Translations under genes and position numbers: made by a program
The notes under the pieces: model-generated
Database searches by the model: none
What the model was told of the DNA's origin: nothing
The model's input: only the letters and a program-made list of their open reading frames with translations
Origin: Kitasatospora aureofaciens
Lineage (GTDB): Bacteria > Actinomycetota > Actinomycetes > Streptomycetales > Streptomycetaceae
NCBI RefSeq assembly: GCF_019192735.1
Contig: NZ_JAHTKP010000041.1
Span: forward strand, 1 to 64,000
Direction of reading: 5' to 3'
DNA: 64,000 nucleotides
Shown here: positions 32,640 through 40,711 of the stretch, in pieces
Position numbering within the stretch: position 1 is the first letter of the stretch
How the letters are laid out: the number at the start of each line of letters is the position of its first letter

Positions 32640-34091
32640 CAGGCGGGCGATCAGTTCGCCCAGCCGGCGGGCGTTGCGGCAGGAGTGCATCTCCACGACG
32701 CCCGCGTAGGCGAGCGCGGCGGAGTCGCCGGTCGGCCAGAGCGCGGGCTGCTCGGGGTTGAGCCAGTAGACCCGCCGCGCCCGGCCGGCGATCCGGCGCA
32801 GTGCGGCCAGGTTCGGGTCGCGGTGATTGTTCCGGGCGTCGCCGAGGATCAGCACGCTGGTGCGCGGGCCCACTGCGTCCAGGTGCCGCTCGGCGAACTC
32901 GCCCAGTGCGGAGCCGTAGTCGCTGTTGCCGTGGTAGCCCGTCACCTTGGCGTCGGTGAGGATCCGCGCGGCCAGCCGGGCCGGGTCGGCGTCGCCGCGG
33001 GCGAGCAGGGCGGTCACCTCGGCGGTGCGGTTGACGAACGCGAACACCCGGACCTTGCTGAACTGTTCGCTCATCGCCTGCACCAGCAGCATGGTGAAGT
33101 CGGCGAAGCCGGCCACCGAGCCGGACACGTCGCACAGCAGCACCAGCTCGGGCCGGGCCGGGCGGCGCAGCCGGTACGCCGGGCGCAGCGGCACGCCGCC
33201 GGTGGAGAGCGAGCGGCGCAGGGTGCGTCGCAGGTCGATCTGCCCGCGGGCCGCCTTTCGGCGCCGGGCGGCCAGGCGGGTGGCCAGCTTGCGGGCCAAC
33301 GGGTGGACGGTGCGGCGCAGTTCGGCCAGCTGGTCGCGGCCTGCGGCGAGGAAGTCGATCCGGTCGGCGGTCGGGGTGACGGCGCGCTCGGCGATCCGCT
33401 CGGCGCCGCGCAGCTCGGCGACCCGGCGGCGGGCCTCGCCGGCGACCAGGGCGCGGAAGTCCTGGATGCGGCGGCGGATCTCGTCGGCGAGGACGAGGTC
33501 GGACAGGTCGGGGGCCGGGTCCTGTTCGCGGTCCTGTTCGCGCAGGGCGGCGAGGATCCGGGCGAGCAGCGTCTCGGGGGCGAGCCGGCCGAGCGTCTGG
33601 TGGGCCGACCAGCCGTCCGAGCCGGGGGCGGAGCCGGTGCCGTAGCGGCCGAAAGCCTCCACCGCCTCGCCGGCCAGCCCGGCCAGGGCGGCCCGGTCGT
33701 CGGCGGCGAGCGCGGCGGCGATGCGCTCGCGCAGCTCGTCGCGGACGGGGTCGGGGTGGCCGGGGCGGGGCTTCTCCTCGGGGTGGCGGGTGCCGCGGGC
33801 CGCTTCCGGGGTGCCGACGCCGAGCGGGAAGAAGAGGTCGAAGGCGGCGTCGAAGACGGTCCGCTGACCGTCCGAGCGCAGCAGCGCGGCGGCCAGCCCG
33901 GCCCGCATCTGCTCGCGGTCGGCGAAGCCGAGGACGTCGAGCACGGCTGCCGCGTCCACCGTCTCGGCCGGGCCGATCCGGAGGCCGTGCCCGCGCAGGG
34001 CGCGGACCAGGCCGGTGAGGCGGGCGGCGGTGTCGGCGGCGGCGATGTCCACGGCTCCGGCGGCGGCCTCGGCTTCGGTGCCGGCCGTCAT
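32628..34091 (-). CDS. CoxE-like VWA-domain protein
   Basis: Protein of 487 residues with an N-terminal helical region and a C-terminal von Willebrand A domain. The metal-binding MIDAS starts LCDVSGSVAG (DxSxS), continues with a Thr in the FADFTML segment and ends with ILGDARNN. It pairs with the MoxR ATPase gene: its ATG overlaps that stop (ATGA). MoxR-VWA pairs act as chaperone modules that insert cofactors or remodel partner complexes; CoxD/CoxE of CO dehydrogenase are the best-known case. No client enzyme is adjacent here. The 3' end overlaps the convergent epoxide hydrolase gene by 12 nt. Confidence 0.88.
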   Translation of the reverse strand: MTAGTEAEAAAGAVDIAAADTAARLTGLVRALRGHGLRIGPAETVDAAAVLDVLGFADREQMRAGLAAALLRSDGQRTVFDAAFDLFFPLGVGTPEAARGTRHPEEKPRPGHPDPVRDELRERIAAALAADDRAALAGLAGEAVEAFGRYGTGSAPGSDGWSAHQTLGRLAPETLLARILAALREQDREQDPAPDLSDLVLADEIRRRIQDFRALVAGEARRRVAELRGAERIAERAVTPTADRIDFLAAGRDQLAELRRTVHPLARKLATRLAARRRKAARGQIDLRRTLRRSLSTGGVPLRPAYRLRRPARPELVLLCDVSGSVAGFADFTMLLVQAMSEQFSKVRVFAFVNRTAEVTALLARGDADPARLAARILTDAKVTGYHGNSDYGSALGEFAERHLDAVGPRTSVLILGDARNNHRDPNLAALRRIAGRARRVYWLNPEQPALWPTGDSAALAYAGVVEMHSCRNARRLGELIARLLPV

Positions 34092-34960
34092 GCGACGGTG
34101 AGCTTCTGGGCGGCCTTCCGCACGTCGTCCTGGTGCTTGAGGATCACCCCGAGGGTGTCCCGGACCACGGCCTCGTCCAGGGTGTCCGCGCCGAGGGCGA
34201 GCAGGGTGCGCGCCCAGTCGATGGTCTCCGCGACGGACGGCGCCTTGCGCAGCTCCATCGCGCGCAGCGCGCCGACCACCCGGACCAGCGACGCGGCCAG
34301 AGTCCCGTCCAGACCGGGCACCTTCAGCCGGACGATCCGGCGCTCCAACTCCGCGTCCGGATAGTCGAGATGGAGGAAGAGGCAGCGGCGACGCAGCGCC
34401 TCCGACAGCTCCCGGGTGGCGTTGGAGGTGAGCAGCACGAACGGGCGGCGGCTCGCCGTGATGGTGCCCAGCTCGGGCACAGTCACCTGGAAGTCGCTCA
34501 GCACCTCCAGCAGCAGTGCCTCCACCTCGACGTCGGCCTTGTCCATCTCGTCGATCAGCAGCACCGTCGGCTCCTCGCCGCGGATCGCGGTCAGGAGAGG
34601 GCGGGTGAGCAGGAACTCCTCGCCGAAGATGTCGGTGCGGGCCTCGTCCCAGCTCTCGTCGCGACCGGCGGTGATCCGCAGCAGCTGCTTGGCGTGGTTC
34701 CACTCGTAGAGGGCGCGGGCCTCGTCGATGCCTTCATAACACTGCAACCGGACCAGTCGGGCACGACCAATTTCGGCCACCGCCTTGGCGAGCTCGGTCT
34801 TGCCGACCCCGGCCGGCCCCTCGACCAGCAGCGGCTTGCCCAGCCGGTCGGCGAGGAACACGGTGGTCGCCACCGCGGTGGAGGCGAGGTACCCCGTCGC
34901 GGCCAACTGCTCTGCGGCGTCCGCCACCGAGGTGAAGAACCCTGTTCCGTCGCCGTTCAT
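34088..34960 (-). CDS. MoxR-family AAA+ ATPase
   Basis: AAA+ ATPase of 290 residues. Walker A is EGPAGVGKTELAKAVA, Walker B is VLLIDEMDKAD, sensor 1 is LLTSNATRELS and the arginine-finger region is LRRRCLFLHLDYPD. MoxR proteins work as chaperone-like partners of VWA proteins, one of which is encoded immediately downstream with an ATGA overlap. The nearest upstream gene ends far away, so the two genes form a self-contained bicistron. Confidence 0.93.
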   Translation of the reverse strand: MNGDGTGFFTSVADAAEQLAATGYLASTAVATTVFLADRLGKPLLVEGPAGVGKTELAKAVAEIGRARLVRLQCYEGIDEARALYEWNHAKQLLRITAGRDESWDEARTDIFGEEFLLTRPLLTAIRGEEPTVLLIDEMDKADVEVEALLLEVLSDFQVTVPELGTITASRRPFVLLTSNATRELSEALRRRCLFLHLDYPDAELERRIVRLKVPGLDGTLAASLVRVVGALRAMELRKAPSVAETIDWARTLLALGADTLDEAVVRDTLGVILKHQDDVRKAAQKLTVA

Positions 34961-35157
34961 CCCGGCCCCGCTTCCGCTCGCCCTGACCGTCCGCCAGCAC
35001 CCTACCGGCCGGTCACTTCGCTGTCTCGGGGGTTGGCCGGGGGCGGCCGGGGACGGCCGGGGACGGCCGGGGATGTGTACGAACCGGGCGAGAGCGACGA
35101 ACCGGTCCTTTGCCGTTGCTTGGCTTGATCTGTTGCAGGTTTATCGGGGCGCGCCGG

Positions 35158-35193
35158 AGCGGCGTACGGCAACTTCGGTTGCCGTACGCCGCT
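35158..35193 (-). terminator. strong hairpin with UUCG tetraloop
   Basis: Perfect 16-bp stem AGCGGCGTACGGCAAC / GTTGCCGTACGCCGCT closed by TTCG, 25 nt after the stop of the minus-strand secreted-protein gene. Because it is symmetrical it could end transcription from both directions. Short GGCCGGGGAC tandem repeats lie nearby at about 35032-35073. Confidence 0.85.
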
Positions 35194-35218
35194 CGACGTT
35201 CTCCGCCCGCGCGGGGCG

Positions 35219-35890
35219 TCAGTTGACGTAGATCGCCGGGCTGCCCGCCACGGAGGTGTCCGTGACCGGGCCGTAGGTGGCCGTGAAGTAGCCGGTCTGG
35301 AAGCACAGGCCCGAGCCGGAGGTGAGGGCGAACGGCTGGGCGGCGAAGCCGATGCTGGTGGCGGTGTTGTCGGTGGTGCCGGAGATGCTGGTCGCCTGCT
35401 GGTAGACGCAGTTGACGCTGCCGAGGATGGTGTTGAGCACCACCGTGGTCTGCATCGGGCCGGCCGTGCCGGGGGAGAGGGTCACCGGGCTGCCGGCGCC
35501 GTCGCCGACGGTGTTGGTGTAGGACAGGTTGTCGACGCTGATGCTCTGGACGCCCGTGACGCCCAGGACGTTGGAGGTGCAGGAGTCGAAGGTCTGGGTG
35601 TTGAGCTGCTCGACGGCGTTGCCGGGCGCGGCCGGGTTGGCGGTGACCGTCGCCGAGAACGACGAGTTGGCGCAGCTGATCCCGTTCGTGCTGGTGGCGC
35701 CGTCGTAGAAGGTGGCGGCGGTGCCGGACAGCAGGCTCGCGGTGAGCACGTCGCCCACGGCGGCGGCCGGGCCGCCCAGGCTGCCGGTGGTCAGCACCGC
35801 GGTGGCGTCGGCCTGGGCGGGGCCGACCGCGGTGGCGGCGAGGGCGAGGGCGGCGATGGCTGCCGTTCCGAGGGTGCGGCGGATGCGCAT
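35219..35890 (-). CDS. secreted protein of unknown function
   Basis: A 223-residue exported protein with an Arg-containing signal peptide (MRIRRTLGTAAIAALALAAT to PAQADA). The mature part is Ser/Thr/Gly-rich with four cysteines (SCANSS, DSCTS, VNCVYQQ, LCFQTG) that may form two disulfides. It resembles Streptomyces proteins annotated only as Tat-signal or hypothetical secreted proteins. ATG 35890 has AGAGG upstream. The open frame far upstream is not coding. Divergent from the TetR gene with about 370 bp between, much of it very G/C-rich and empty. Confidence 0.8.
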   Translation of the reverse strand: MRIRRTLGTAAIAALALAATAVGPAQADATAVLTTGSLGGPAAAVGDVLTASLLSGTAATFYDGATSTNGISCANSSFSATVTANPAAPGNAVEQLNTQTFDSCTSNVLGVTGVQSISVDNLSYTNTVGDGAGSPVTLSPGTAGPMQTTVVLNTILGSVNCVYQQATSISGTTDNTATSIGFAAQPFALTSGSGLCFQTGYFTATYGPVTDTSVAGSPAIYVN

Positions 35891-36256
35891 GAGGGTGCCT
35901 CTCCGTGCTGAGTCAGGTGGGGGTTTGCCCGCGTGCGGGGTGTGATGCGGCGCACGGCGGGGGAAGGTGCGGGGCGCGGCGGGTGCGGTTCCCCGCGGAC
36001 CGCGGCGCGGCGGGCCCGGCGCCACGGGCCCGCCCGTGCGGCGGAGGAGTGCGGAGGTGCGCGGTGCAGTGGGGTGCCGGCCGGCGGCTGCCACCGCCGG
36101 GCGTGCGTCCGCCGTGATCCCGGGGCCCGGGTGGCGTAGTCGGCACCCCAGCGCCCCTGGCGGCTCTCCGGCGGCCGGTCGCCCACCGGTTGGAAACCTG
36201 CCAGTGTTGTAAACCCGGTGTTGCATCAATGTCAAGACAGGACACAGGAGTTGGTG
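35891..36256. other. divergent intergenic region upstream of the TetR gene
   Basis: About 365 bp with no gene I can support; open frames on both strands here are composition artefacts. The part next to the TetR gene (36190-36240) is less GC-rich and carries TTGTAAACCCGGTGTTGCAT, likely promoter/autoregulatory DNA. The TetR ribosome-binding site AGGAG is at 36246-36250. Confidence 0.4.
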
Positions 36257-36973
36257 ATGGAACGGAAGACCGTTCGGGGTGCCGACGCGATCCTGCTGCC
36301 GGGTGCGCGGACCGGCCGCGACCCGGCCCGTTCGATCAAACGCGGCCCCAGCCGGCTGCCCCCGGACGTGGTCGCCGCGACCCAGCGCGAGCGGCTGCTC
36401 GACGGTCTGGTCCACACCGTCGCCGAGCACGGCTACCAGCACGCCACGGTGAGCGACATCTGCCGTGCCGCCGGGGTGACCAGGCCGGTGTTCTACGAGT
36501 TGTTCAGCGGCAAGGAGGACGCCTTCCTCGCTGCTCACCGGCACGGCACCGGGGTGGTGATCCGGCGGATGGCGACGGCCTTCGCGGCCGAGCCGGACTG
36601 GTGCGCCGGCATCCGGCAGGCGCTCGACGCGATGCTCCAGCTGCTGGCCGGCGTACCGGCGTTCGCGACCATGGCGGTGATCGAGATCGAGGCGGTCGGC
36701 CCGGCCGGGCGGCGGGAGCGAGATCAACTCCTCAAGAAGTTCCGGGCGTTCTTCGCCGAGGTGCCGCAACTCCCGGGCGGTGTACTGGTGGAGGCTGTGG
36801 TGGACGCCGTGGTGGGCGGCGTCTACAGCGCCGTCTACCGGCGGGTGGACTCCGGCCGGACGGACGAACTGCCGGAACTGCTCACGGTGTTGAGCCTCTT
36901 CTGTCTCGCGCCCTTCCTCGGGCCGGTCGAGGCGGTCCGGCGGCTGGGGCCTCGCGGGCGTGCGGAGGGCTGA
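36257..36973 (+). CDS. TetR-family transcriptional regulator
   Basis: Regulator of 238 residues. A 45-residue basic leader precedes the TetR helix-turn-helix LDGLVHTVAEHGYQHATVSD with ICRAAGVTRPVFYELFSGKEDAFLAA. The C-terminal domain is helical and would bind a small hydrophobic ligand. It is followed by the DUF6230/DUF6114 operon, which in Streptomyces is regularly preceded by a TetR gene. ATG 36257 is chosen; GTG 36254 is equally placed relative to AGGAG. Confidence 0.9.
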   Translation: MERKTVRGADAILLPGARTGRDPARSIKRGPSRLPPDVVAATQRERLLDGLVHTVAEHGYQHATVSDICRAAGVTRPVFYELFSGKEDAFLAAHRHGTGVVIRRMATAFAAEPDWCAGIRQALDAMLQLLAGVPAFATMAVIEIEAVGPAGRRERDQLLKKFRAFFAEVPQLPGGVLVEAVVDAVVGGVYSAVYRRVDSGRTDELPELLTVLSLFCLAPFLGPVEAVRRLGPRGRAEG

Positions 36974-37001
36974 ATTCCGTTGAACAGATCAGGATTTGAC
37001 G

Positions 37002-37036
37002 ATTGGTCAAGATCTCTGCCGCATTGGTGAAGATCT
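37002..37036 (+). promoter_or_regulatory. paired 14-bp direct repeats, candidate operator of the DUF6230 operon
   Basis: ATTGGTCAAGATCT (37002-37015) and ATTGGTGAAGATCT (37023-37036) differ at one base and are 21 bp apart centre to centre, two helical turns. They lie between the TetR stop and the DUF6230 start (37218). The adjacent TetR protein is the natural candidate ligand. Confidence 0.6.
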
Positions 37037-37217
37037 TTCGTGCACCCATATTGACCCGGTGAATACCGGGCAGTAGCTTCACGGTTACTCCACCCGCGGT
37101 CCGACCGATCCCGCCCCGCTGCCGAGGGGTGGCCGACCGGCCGGGCCGTGGAACGCTGTCCGCGCCAGGGCAACGTGCCAGTGCCTGCCCATCCCAACCC
37201 ACCCTGAGGGAGCACAC

Positions 37218-37868
37218 ATGGCCATGTCCGAGGACGCCGCCGCCGCGGCGGAGGCACCCGACACACCGGCCGGGCCCGGTAGAGGACGCGTCCGCCTGAA
37301 GCGCACCGCCCTGATGGCCGTCCCGGCCGTCATCGCGGGCGGCGTGCTGATGACGCTCACCGCGCAGGGCGTGCTCGCCGCGCAGTTCTCCATCTCCGGC
37401 ATGCCGTTCACGATCACCGCCGACCGGCTCAAGGGCGACGGCTTCGAGCAGTTCGGCAGTCTCGACCACATGATCAAGAACAGCCCCAACCAGGGGCACA
37501 CCGGTGGCCAGGTGCTGGTCGCGGTGTCGGCGATCAAGACGGCCGAGATCACCAACCTCTGCCAGAGCGTCGACCTCGGCGGTGTCAACCTGGTCATCCA
37601 CGCGGGTGACGCCGGCACGCCGGTCACCGCGGAGAACCTCACCACCGACTCCGACCTGCTCTCCGGTGACGCCTCGTTCACCAACATCGAGATCGGCGGG
37701 GACGCCAGCGAGTACACCAAGGCCGGGGTCCAGGGGAAGCCGGGTGTCTTCGGCCAGCAGGCCGACACCGTCGACATGGTGCACGTGAACCAGCACAACT
37801 ACGCAAGCACCGCGGCCAAGTTCAAGCTGCCGCACCTGAAGCTGAGCTTCAGCTCGAAGGGCTGCTGA
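37218..37868 (+). CDS. DUF6230 family protein
   Basis: A 216-residue protein with one N-terminal membrane anchor (LMAVPAVIAGGVLMTLTAQGVL) and an exported domain beginning AAQFSISGMPFTITADRLKG. This pattern marks the actinobacterial DUF6230 family, formerly mis-annotated as cholesterol esterase. No catalytic serine motif is visible, so the older name should not be used. GAGGGA precedes ATG 37218. Its stop overlaps the start of the DUF6114 gene (TGATG). The pair is a conserved cell-envelope module of unknown role. Confidence 0.88.
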   Translation: MAMSEDAAAAAEAPDTPAGPGRGRVRLKRTALMAVPAVIAGGVLMTLTAQGVLAAQFSISGMPFTITADRLKGDGFEQFGSLDHMIKNSPNQGHTGGQVLVAVSAIKTAEITNLCQSVDLGGVNLVIHAGDAGTPVTAENLTTDSDLLSGDASFTNIEIGGDASEYTKAGVQGKPGVFGQQADTVDMVHVNQHNYASTAAKFKLPHLKLSFSSKGC

Positions 37869-38464
37869 TGGCGGAGCCCACACCGCCGCGCGCCGAGCCG
37901 GCCGGCCCGGCCGGCTCCGGCGGGGGAGAGGCCGAGGGGACGGCCCCCACCCCCGCCGCGGCGACCGTCGGGCCCGAGCCCGCGCCCGCCTCCGCGTCCG
38001 CACCGACCACGGGGGCCGCGGCAGCCGTCGCGTACGCCCGTCCGGTCAAGCGCGACTGGCGGGGGCAGCGGCCGTTCTGGGGCGGTCTGCTGGTGACGCT
38101 CGGGGGCGCCGAGATCCTCTTCACCCTGCGGGCGCCGCTGCCGGTCGTCCTGCACATCGGGATGCAGGGGATGGCCGGCTACCTCGTCCCGGCGGTGATG
38201 GTGCTCTGCGGTGTGCTGATCATCTTCAACCCGGCGCAGCGGCTGTTCTACTCGATCACGGCCGTGCTCGCCTCGCTGGCCAGCTGGCTGACGTCCAACC
38301 TGGGCGGCTTTCTGTTCGGGATGCTACTCGGCGTGATCGGCGCCTGCGTCACCTTCGGGTGGCAGCCCGACCAGCCCCTGCGGCGCGGCCGGGCGCGGCG
38401 CGAGCAGCGCAAGGCGGAACAGCGGGCGGCGCGCGGCCGCGCGGCGGGTCCGGCCGGGGTGTGA
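37868..38464 (+). CDS. DUF6114 family membrane protein
   Basis: A 198-residue protein with a long Pro/Ala-rich N-terminus, then RDWRGQRPFWGGLLVTLGGAE and about four transmembrane helices, ending in a very basic tail (RRGRARREQRKAEQRA). It is the standard partner of DUF6230, co-transcribed and overlapping by one base. Function unknown. Confidence 0.88.
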   Translation: MAEPTPPRAEPAGPAGSGGGEAEGTAPTPAAATVGPEPAPASASAPTTGAAAAVAYARPVKRDWRGQRPFWGGLLVTLGGAEILFTLRAPLPVVLHIGMQGMAGYLVPAVMVLCGVLIIFNPAQRLFYSITAVLASLASWLTSNLGGFLFGMLLGVIGACVTFGWQPDQPLRRGRARREQRKAEQRAARGRAAGPAGV

Positions 38465-38468
38465 CGAG

Positions 38469-38511
38469 GACGCCCACTCTCGGTGTCGGGAGAGCACCGA
38501 GGGTGGGCGTC
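38469..38511 (+). terminator. terminator hairpin after DUF6114
   Basis: A 17-bp stem with one T-G wobble (GACGCCCACTCTCGGTG / CACCGAGGGTGGGCGTC) around a 9-nt loop, beginning 5 nt after the stop. The convergent alcohol dehydrogenase gene ends 23 bp further, so it may serve both operons. Confidence 0.85.
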
Positions 38512-38533
38512 GCGCGTCGTGACCCGACCGGGA

Positions 38534-39625
38534 TCAGATCGTCGCGGCGTCGATCACGAACCGGTACCGGACGTCGCTCGCCAGCACCCGCTCGTACGCC
38601 TCGTTGATCTGGTCGGCGCGGATCAGCTCGATCTCCGCGGTGATGCCGTGCTCGCCGCAGAAGTCCAGCATCTCCTGGGTCTCCGGCAGCCCGCCGATCA
38701 TCGAGCCGGCCAGCGAGCGGCGGCCGGTGAGCAGCGCGTGCGCGTTCACCGTGACCGGCTTCTCCGGCGCGCCGACCTGGACCATCGTGCCGTCGACGCG
38801 CAGCAGCCCGAGGTAGGTGCTCAGGTCGAGGTCGGCCGAGACGGTGTTGACGATCAGGTCGAGGGTGCCGGCCAGCTCGGTGAAGGTGGCCGGGTCCGAG
38901 GTGGCCCGGTAGTGGTCGGCGCCCAGCTTCAGCCCGTCCTCGCGCTTGCGCAGCGACTGGCTGAGCACGGTGACCTCCGCGCCCTTGGCGTGGGCGATCT
39001 TGACGCCCATGTGGCCGAGGCCGCCGAGGCCGACGATCGCGACCTTCTTGCCCGGGCCCGCGCCCCAGTGGGTGAGCGGCGAGTACAGGGTGATGCCGGC
39101 GCACAGCAGCGGCGCGGCGGCGTCGAGCGGCAGGCTGTCGGGGATGCGCAGCGCGTACCCCTCGTCGACGACGAGCTCCTTGGCGTAGCCGCCGTAGGTG
39201 GGCTGGCCGTCGCGGCCGACGCTGTTGTAGGTGAAGGTGGTGCCGCCGTCACCAGTGCAGTACTGCTGGAGGCCGGCCCGGCAGTTGTCGCACTCCCGGC
39301 AGGAGTCCACGAAGCAGCCGACCCCGACCCGGTCCCCGACCTTCCACTTCGTGACGCCGGGGCCGACCTCGCTCACCACGCCGGCGATCTCGTGGCCCGG
39401 CACCATCGGGAAGATGCCGGTGCCCCAGTCCTCGCCGACCTGGTGGATGTCCGAGTGGCAGATGCCGGCGAACTTGATGTCGATCAGGATGTCGTGCTCG
39501 CCGACCGCCCGGCGCGGAACGGTGGTCTTCTGCAGCGGGGAGTTCGGGGTGAGCGCCGCGTAGGCGGCGACCGTGCGGGTGGTGCCGGCGTCCGTCGTGT
39601 CGTTCGTGATGCCCGTGTTCGTCAT
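38534..39625 (-). CDS. zinc-dependent NAD(P) alcohol dehydrogenase
   Basis: Medium-chain dehydrogenase of 363 residues, YahK/cinnamyl-alcohol-type. The catalytic zinc ligands are Cys in GICHSDIHQ and His-Glu in PGHEIAG. Structural zinc is held by CRECDNCRAGLQQYC. The Rossmann motif is VGLGGLGHMGVKIA. Such enzymes reduce aldehydes with NADPH. It is divergent from an HTH regulator whose start is 157 bp away and which probably controls it. Confidence 0.92.
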   Translation of the reverse strand: MTNTGITNDTTDAGTTRTVAAYAALTPNSPLQKTTVPRRAVGEHDILIDIKFAGICHSDIHQVGEDWGTGIFPMVPGHEIAGVVSEVGPGVTKWKVGDRVGVGCFVDSCRECDNCRAGLQQYCTGDGGTTFTYNSVGRDGQPTYGGYAKELVVDEGYALRIPDSLPLDAAAPLLCAGITLYSPLTHWGAGPGKKVAIVGLGGLGHMGVKIAHAKGAEVTVLSQSLRKREDGLKLGADHYRATSDPATFTELAGTLDLIVNTVSADLDLSTYLGLLRVDGTMVQVGAPEKPVTVNAHALLTGRRSLAGSMIGGLPETQEMLDFCGEHGITAEIELIRADQINEAYERVLASDVRYRFVIDAATI

Positions 39626-39782
39626 GTCCTCAAGACTGCGCCGGGCCGAAGGGGCCAACCAGACCATGGATCAACGTACGAAACCCGGGCGTACGGAACC
39701 GGGACGTAGGAGCGCGGAACCTACGCACGGCAGTATCACCTTCCCGCGCCCCCGGCCCGCCGATCGCTTGCATACTGCAGGC

Positions 39783-40706
39783 ATGGACCAGCGCACCGAA
39801 CTCAGCGAGTTCCTCCGATCCCGCCGCGCCCGGCTGCGGCCCGAGGACGTGGGCCTGCCCGACCACGGCACCCGCCGCCGGGTGCCCGGCCTGCGCCGCG
39901 AGGAGCTGGCCCAGCTCGCGGGGGTCAGCACCGCCTACTACACCCGGCTCGAACAGGGCCACGGCGAGAACGTCTCCGCCGCCGTCCTGGACGCGATCGC
40001 CCGCGCGCTGCGGCTCGGCCCGGCCGAACGCGACCACCTGGGCCGCCTCACCAAGCCCGCCCGCCGCCGCCCCGGCCGCGCCACCGCCCGGGTCCAGCAG
40101 GTCCGCCCGGCGCTCCAGCAGCTGCTGGACGCGATGGAGGGCGTGCCCGCGTACGTCCTCGGCCGGAGGCTGGACATCATCGGCTGGAACCGGCTCGGCA
40201 CCGCCCTGCTCGGTGACTTCGGCGCGATGCCGCCCGAGCAGCGCAACATCGCCTGGCACGTCTTCCTCGATCCGGCTGCCCGCGAGCTGTACGAGAACTG
40301 GGAGGGCAAGGCCAGCGACGTCGTCGGCATGCTGCGCCTGGACGCCGGGCGCGACCCCGACGACCCGAAGCTGGCCTCCCTGATCGGCGAACTCTCCGTC
40401 AAGAGCGCGGACTTCCGCCGCCTCTGGGCCGCGCACGGCATCCAGGACAAGGGGCACGGCACCAAGGAGCTGCGCCACCCGGTGGTCGGCCGCCTCAGCC
40501 TCCAGTACGAGACCCTCCGCCCGGCCGGGGACCTCGACCAGGTCCTCGTCGCCTACCACGCCGAACCGGGCTCCACCTCGGCCGAGTCCCTGCGCCTGCT
40601 GGCGAGTTGGGCCGCGACCGAGTTCCTCGCCGACGCGGCCGATCGGTCCGCCGCCGAGGAGTCGGTTGCCACCGACCGGGGTAGGCCGTCGGAGCCGTCC
40701 CGGTAG
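39783..40706 (+). CDS. HTH (XRE) regulator with MmyB-like ligand domain
   Basis: A 307-residue regulator. The N-terminal helix-turn-helix is RREELAQLAGVSTAYYTRLEQG, preceded by RRRVPGLRR; the C-terminal part (MEGVPAYVLGRRLDIIGWNRLG, then PPEQRNIAWHVFLDP) is the MmyB-like domain that binds fatty-acid-type ligands. In actinomycetes these genes are frequently divergent from a dehydrogenase, as here. ATG 39783 is chosen; the open frame further upstream is a shadow of the divergent gene. Confidence 0.9.
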   Translation: MDQRTELSEFLRSRRARLRPEDVGLPDHGTRRRVPGLRREELAQLAGVSTAYYTRLEQGHGENVSAAVLDAIARALRLGPAERDHLGRLTKPARRRPGRATARVQQVRPALQQLLDAMEGVPAYVLGRRLDIIGWNRLGTALLGDFGAMPPEQRNIAWHVFLDPAARELYENWEGKASDVVGMLRLDAGRDPDDPKLASLIGELSVKSADFRRLWAAHGIQDKGHGTKELRHPVVGRLSLQYETLRPAGDLDQVLVAYHAEPGSTSAESLRLLASWAATEFLADAADRSAAEESVATDRGRPSEPSR

Positions 40707-40711
40707 CGCTG

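Noticed and set aside
37218..37868. Cholesterol esterase
   Set aside because: Old database name for DUF6230; no catalytic Ser motif is present.
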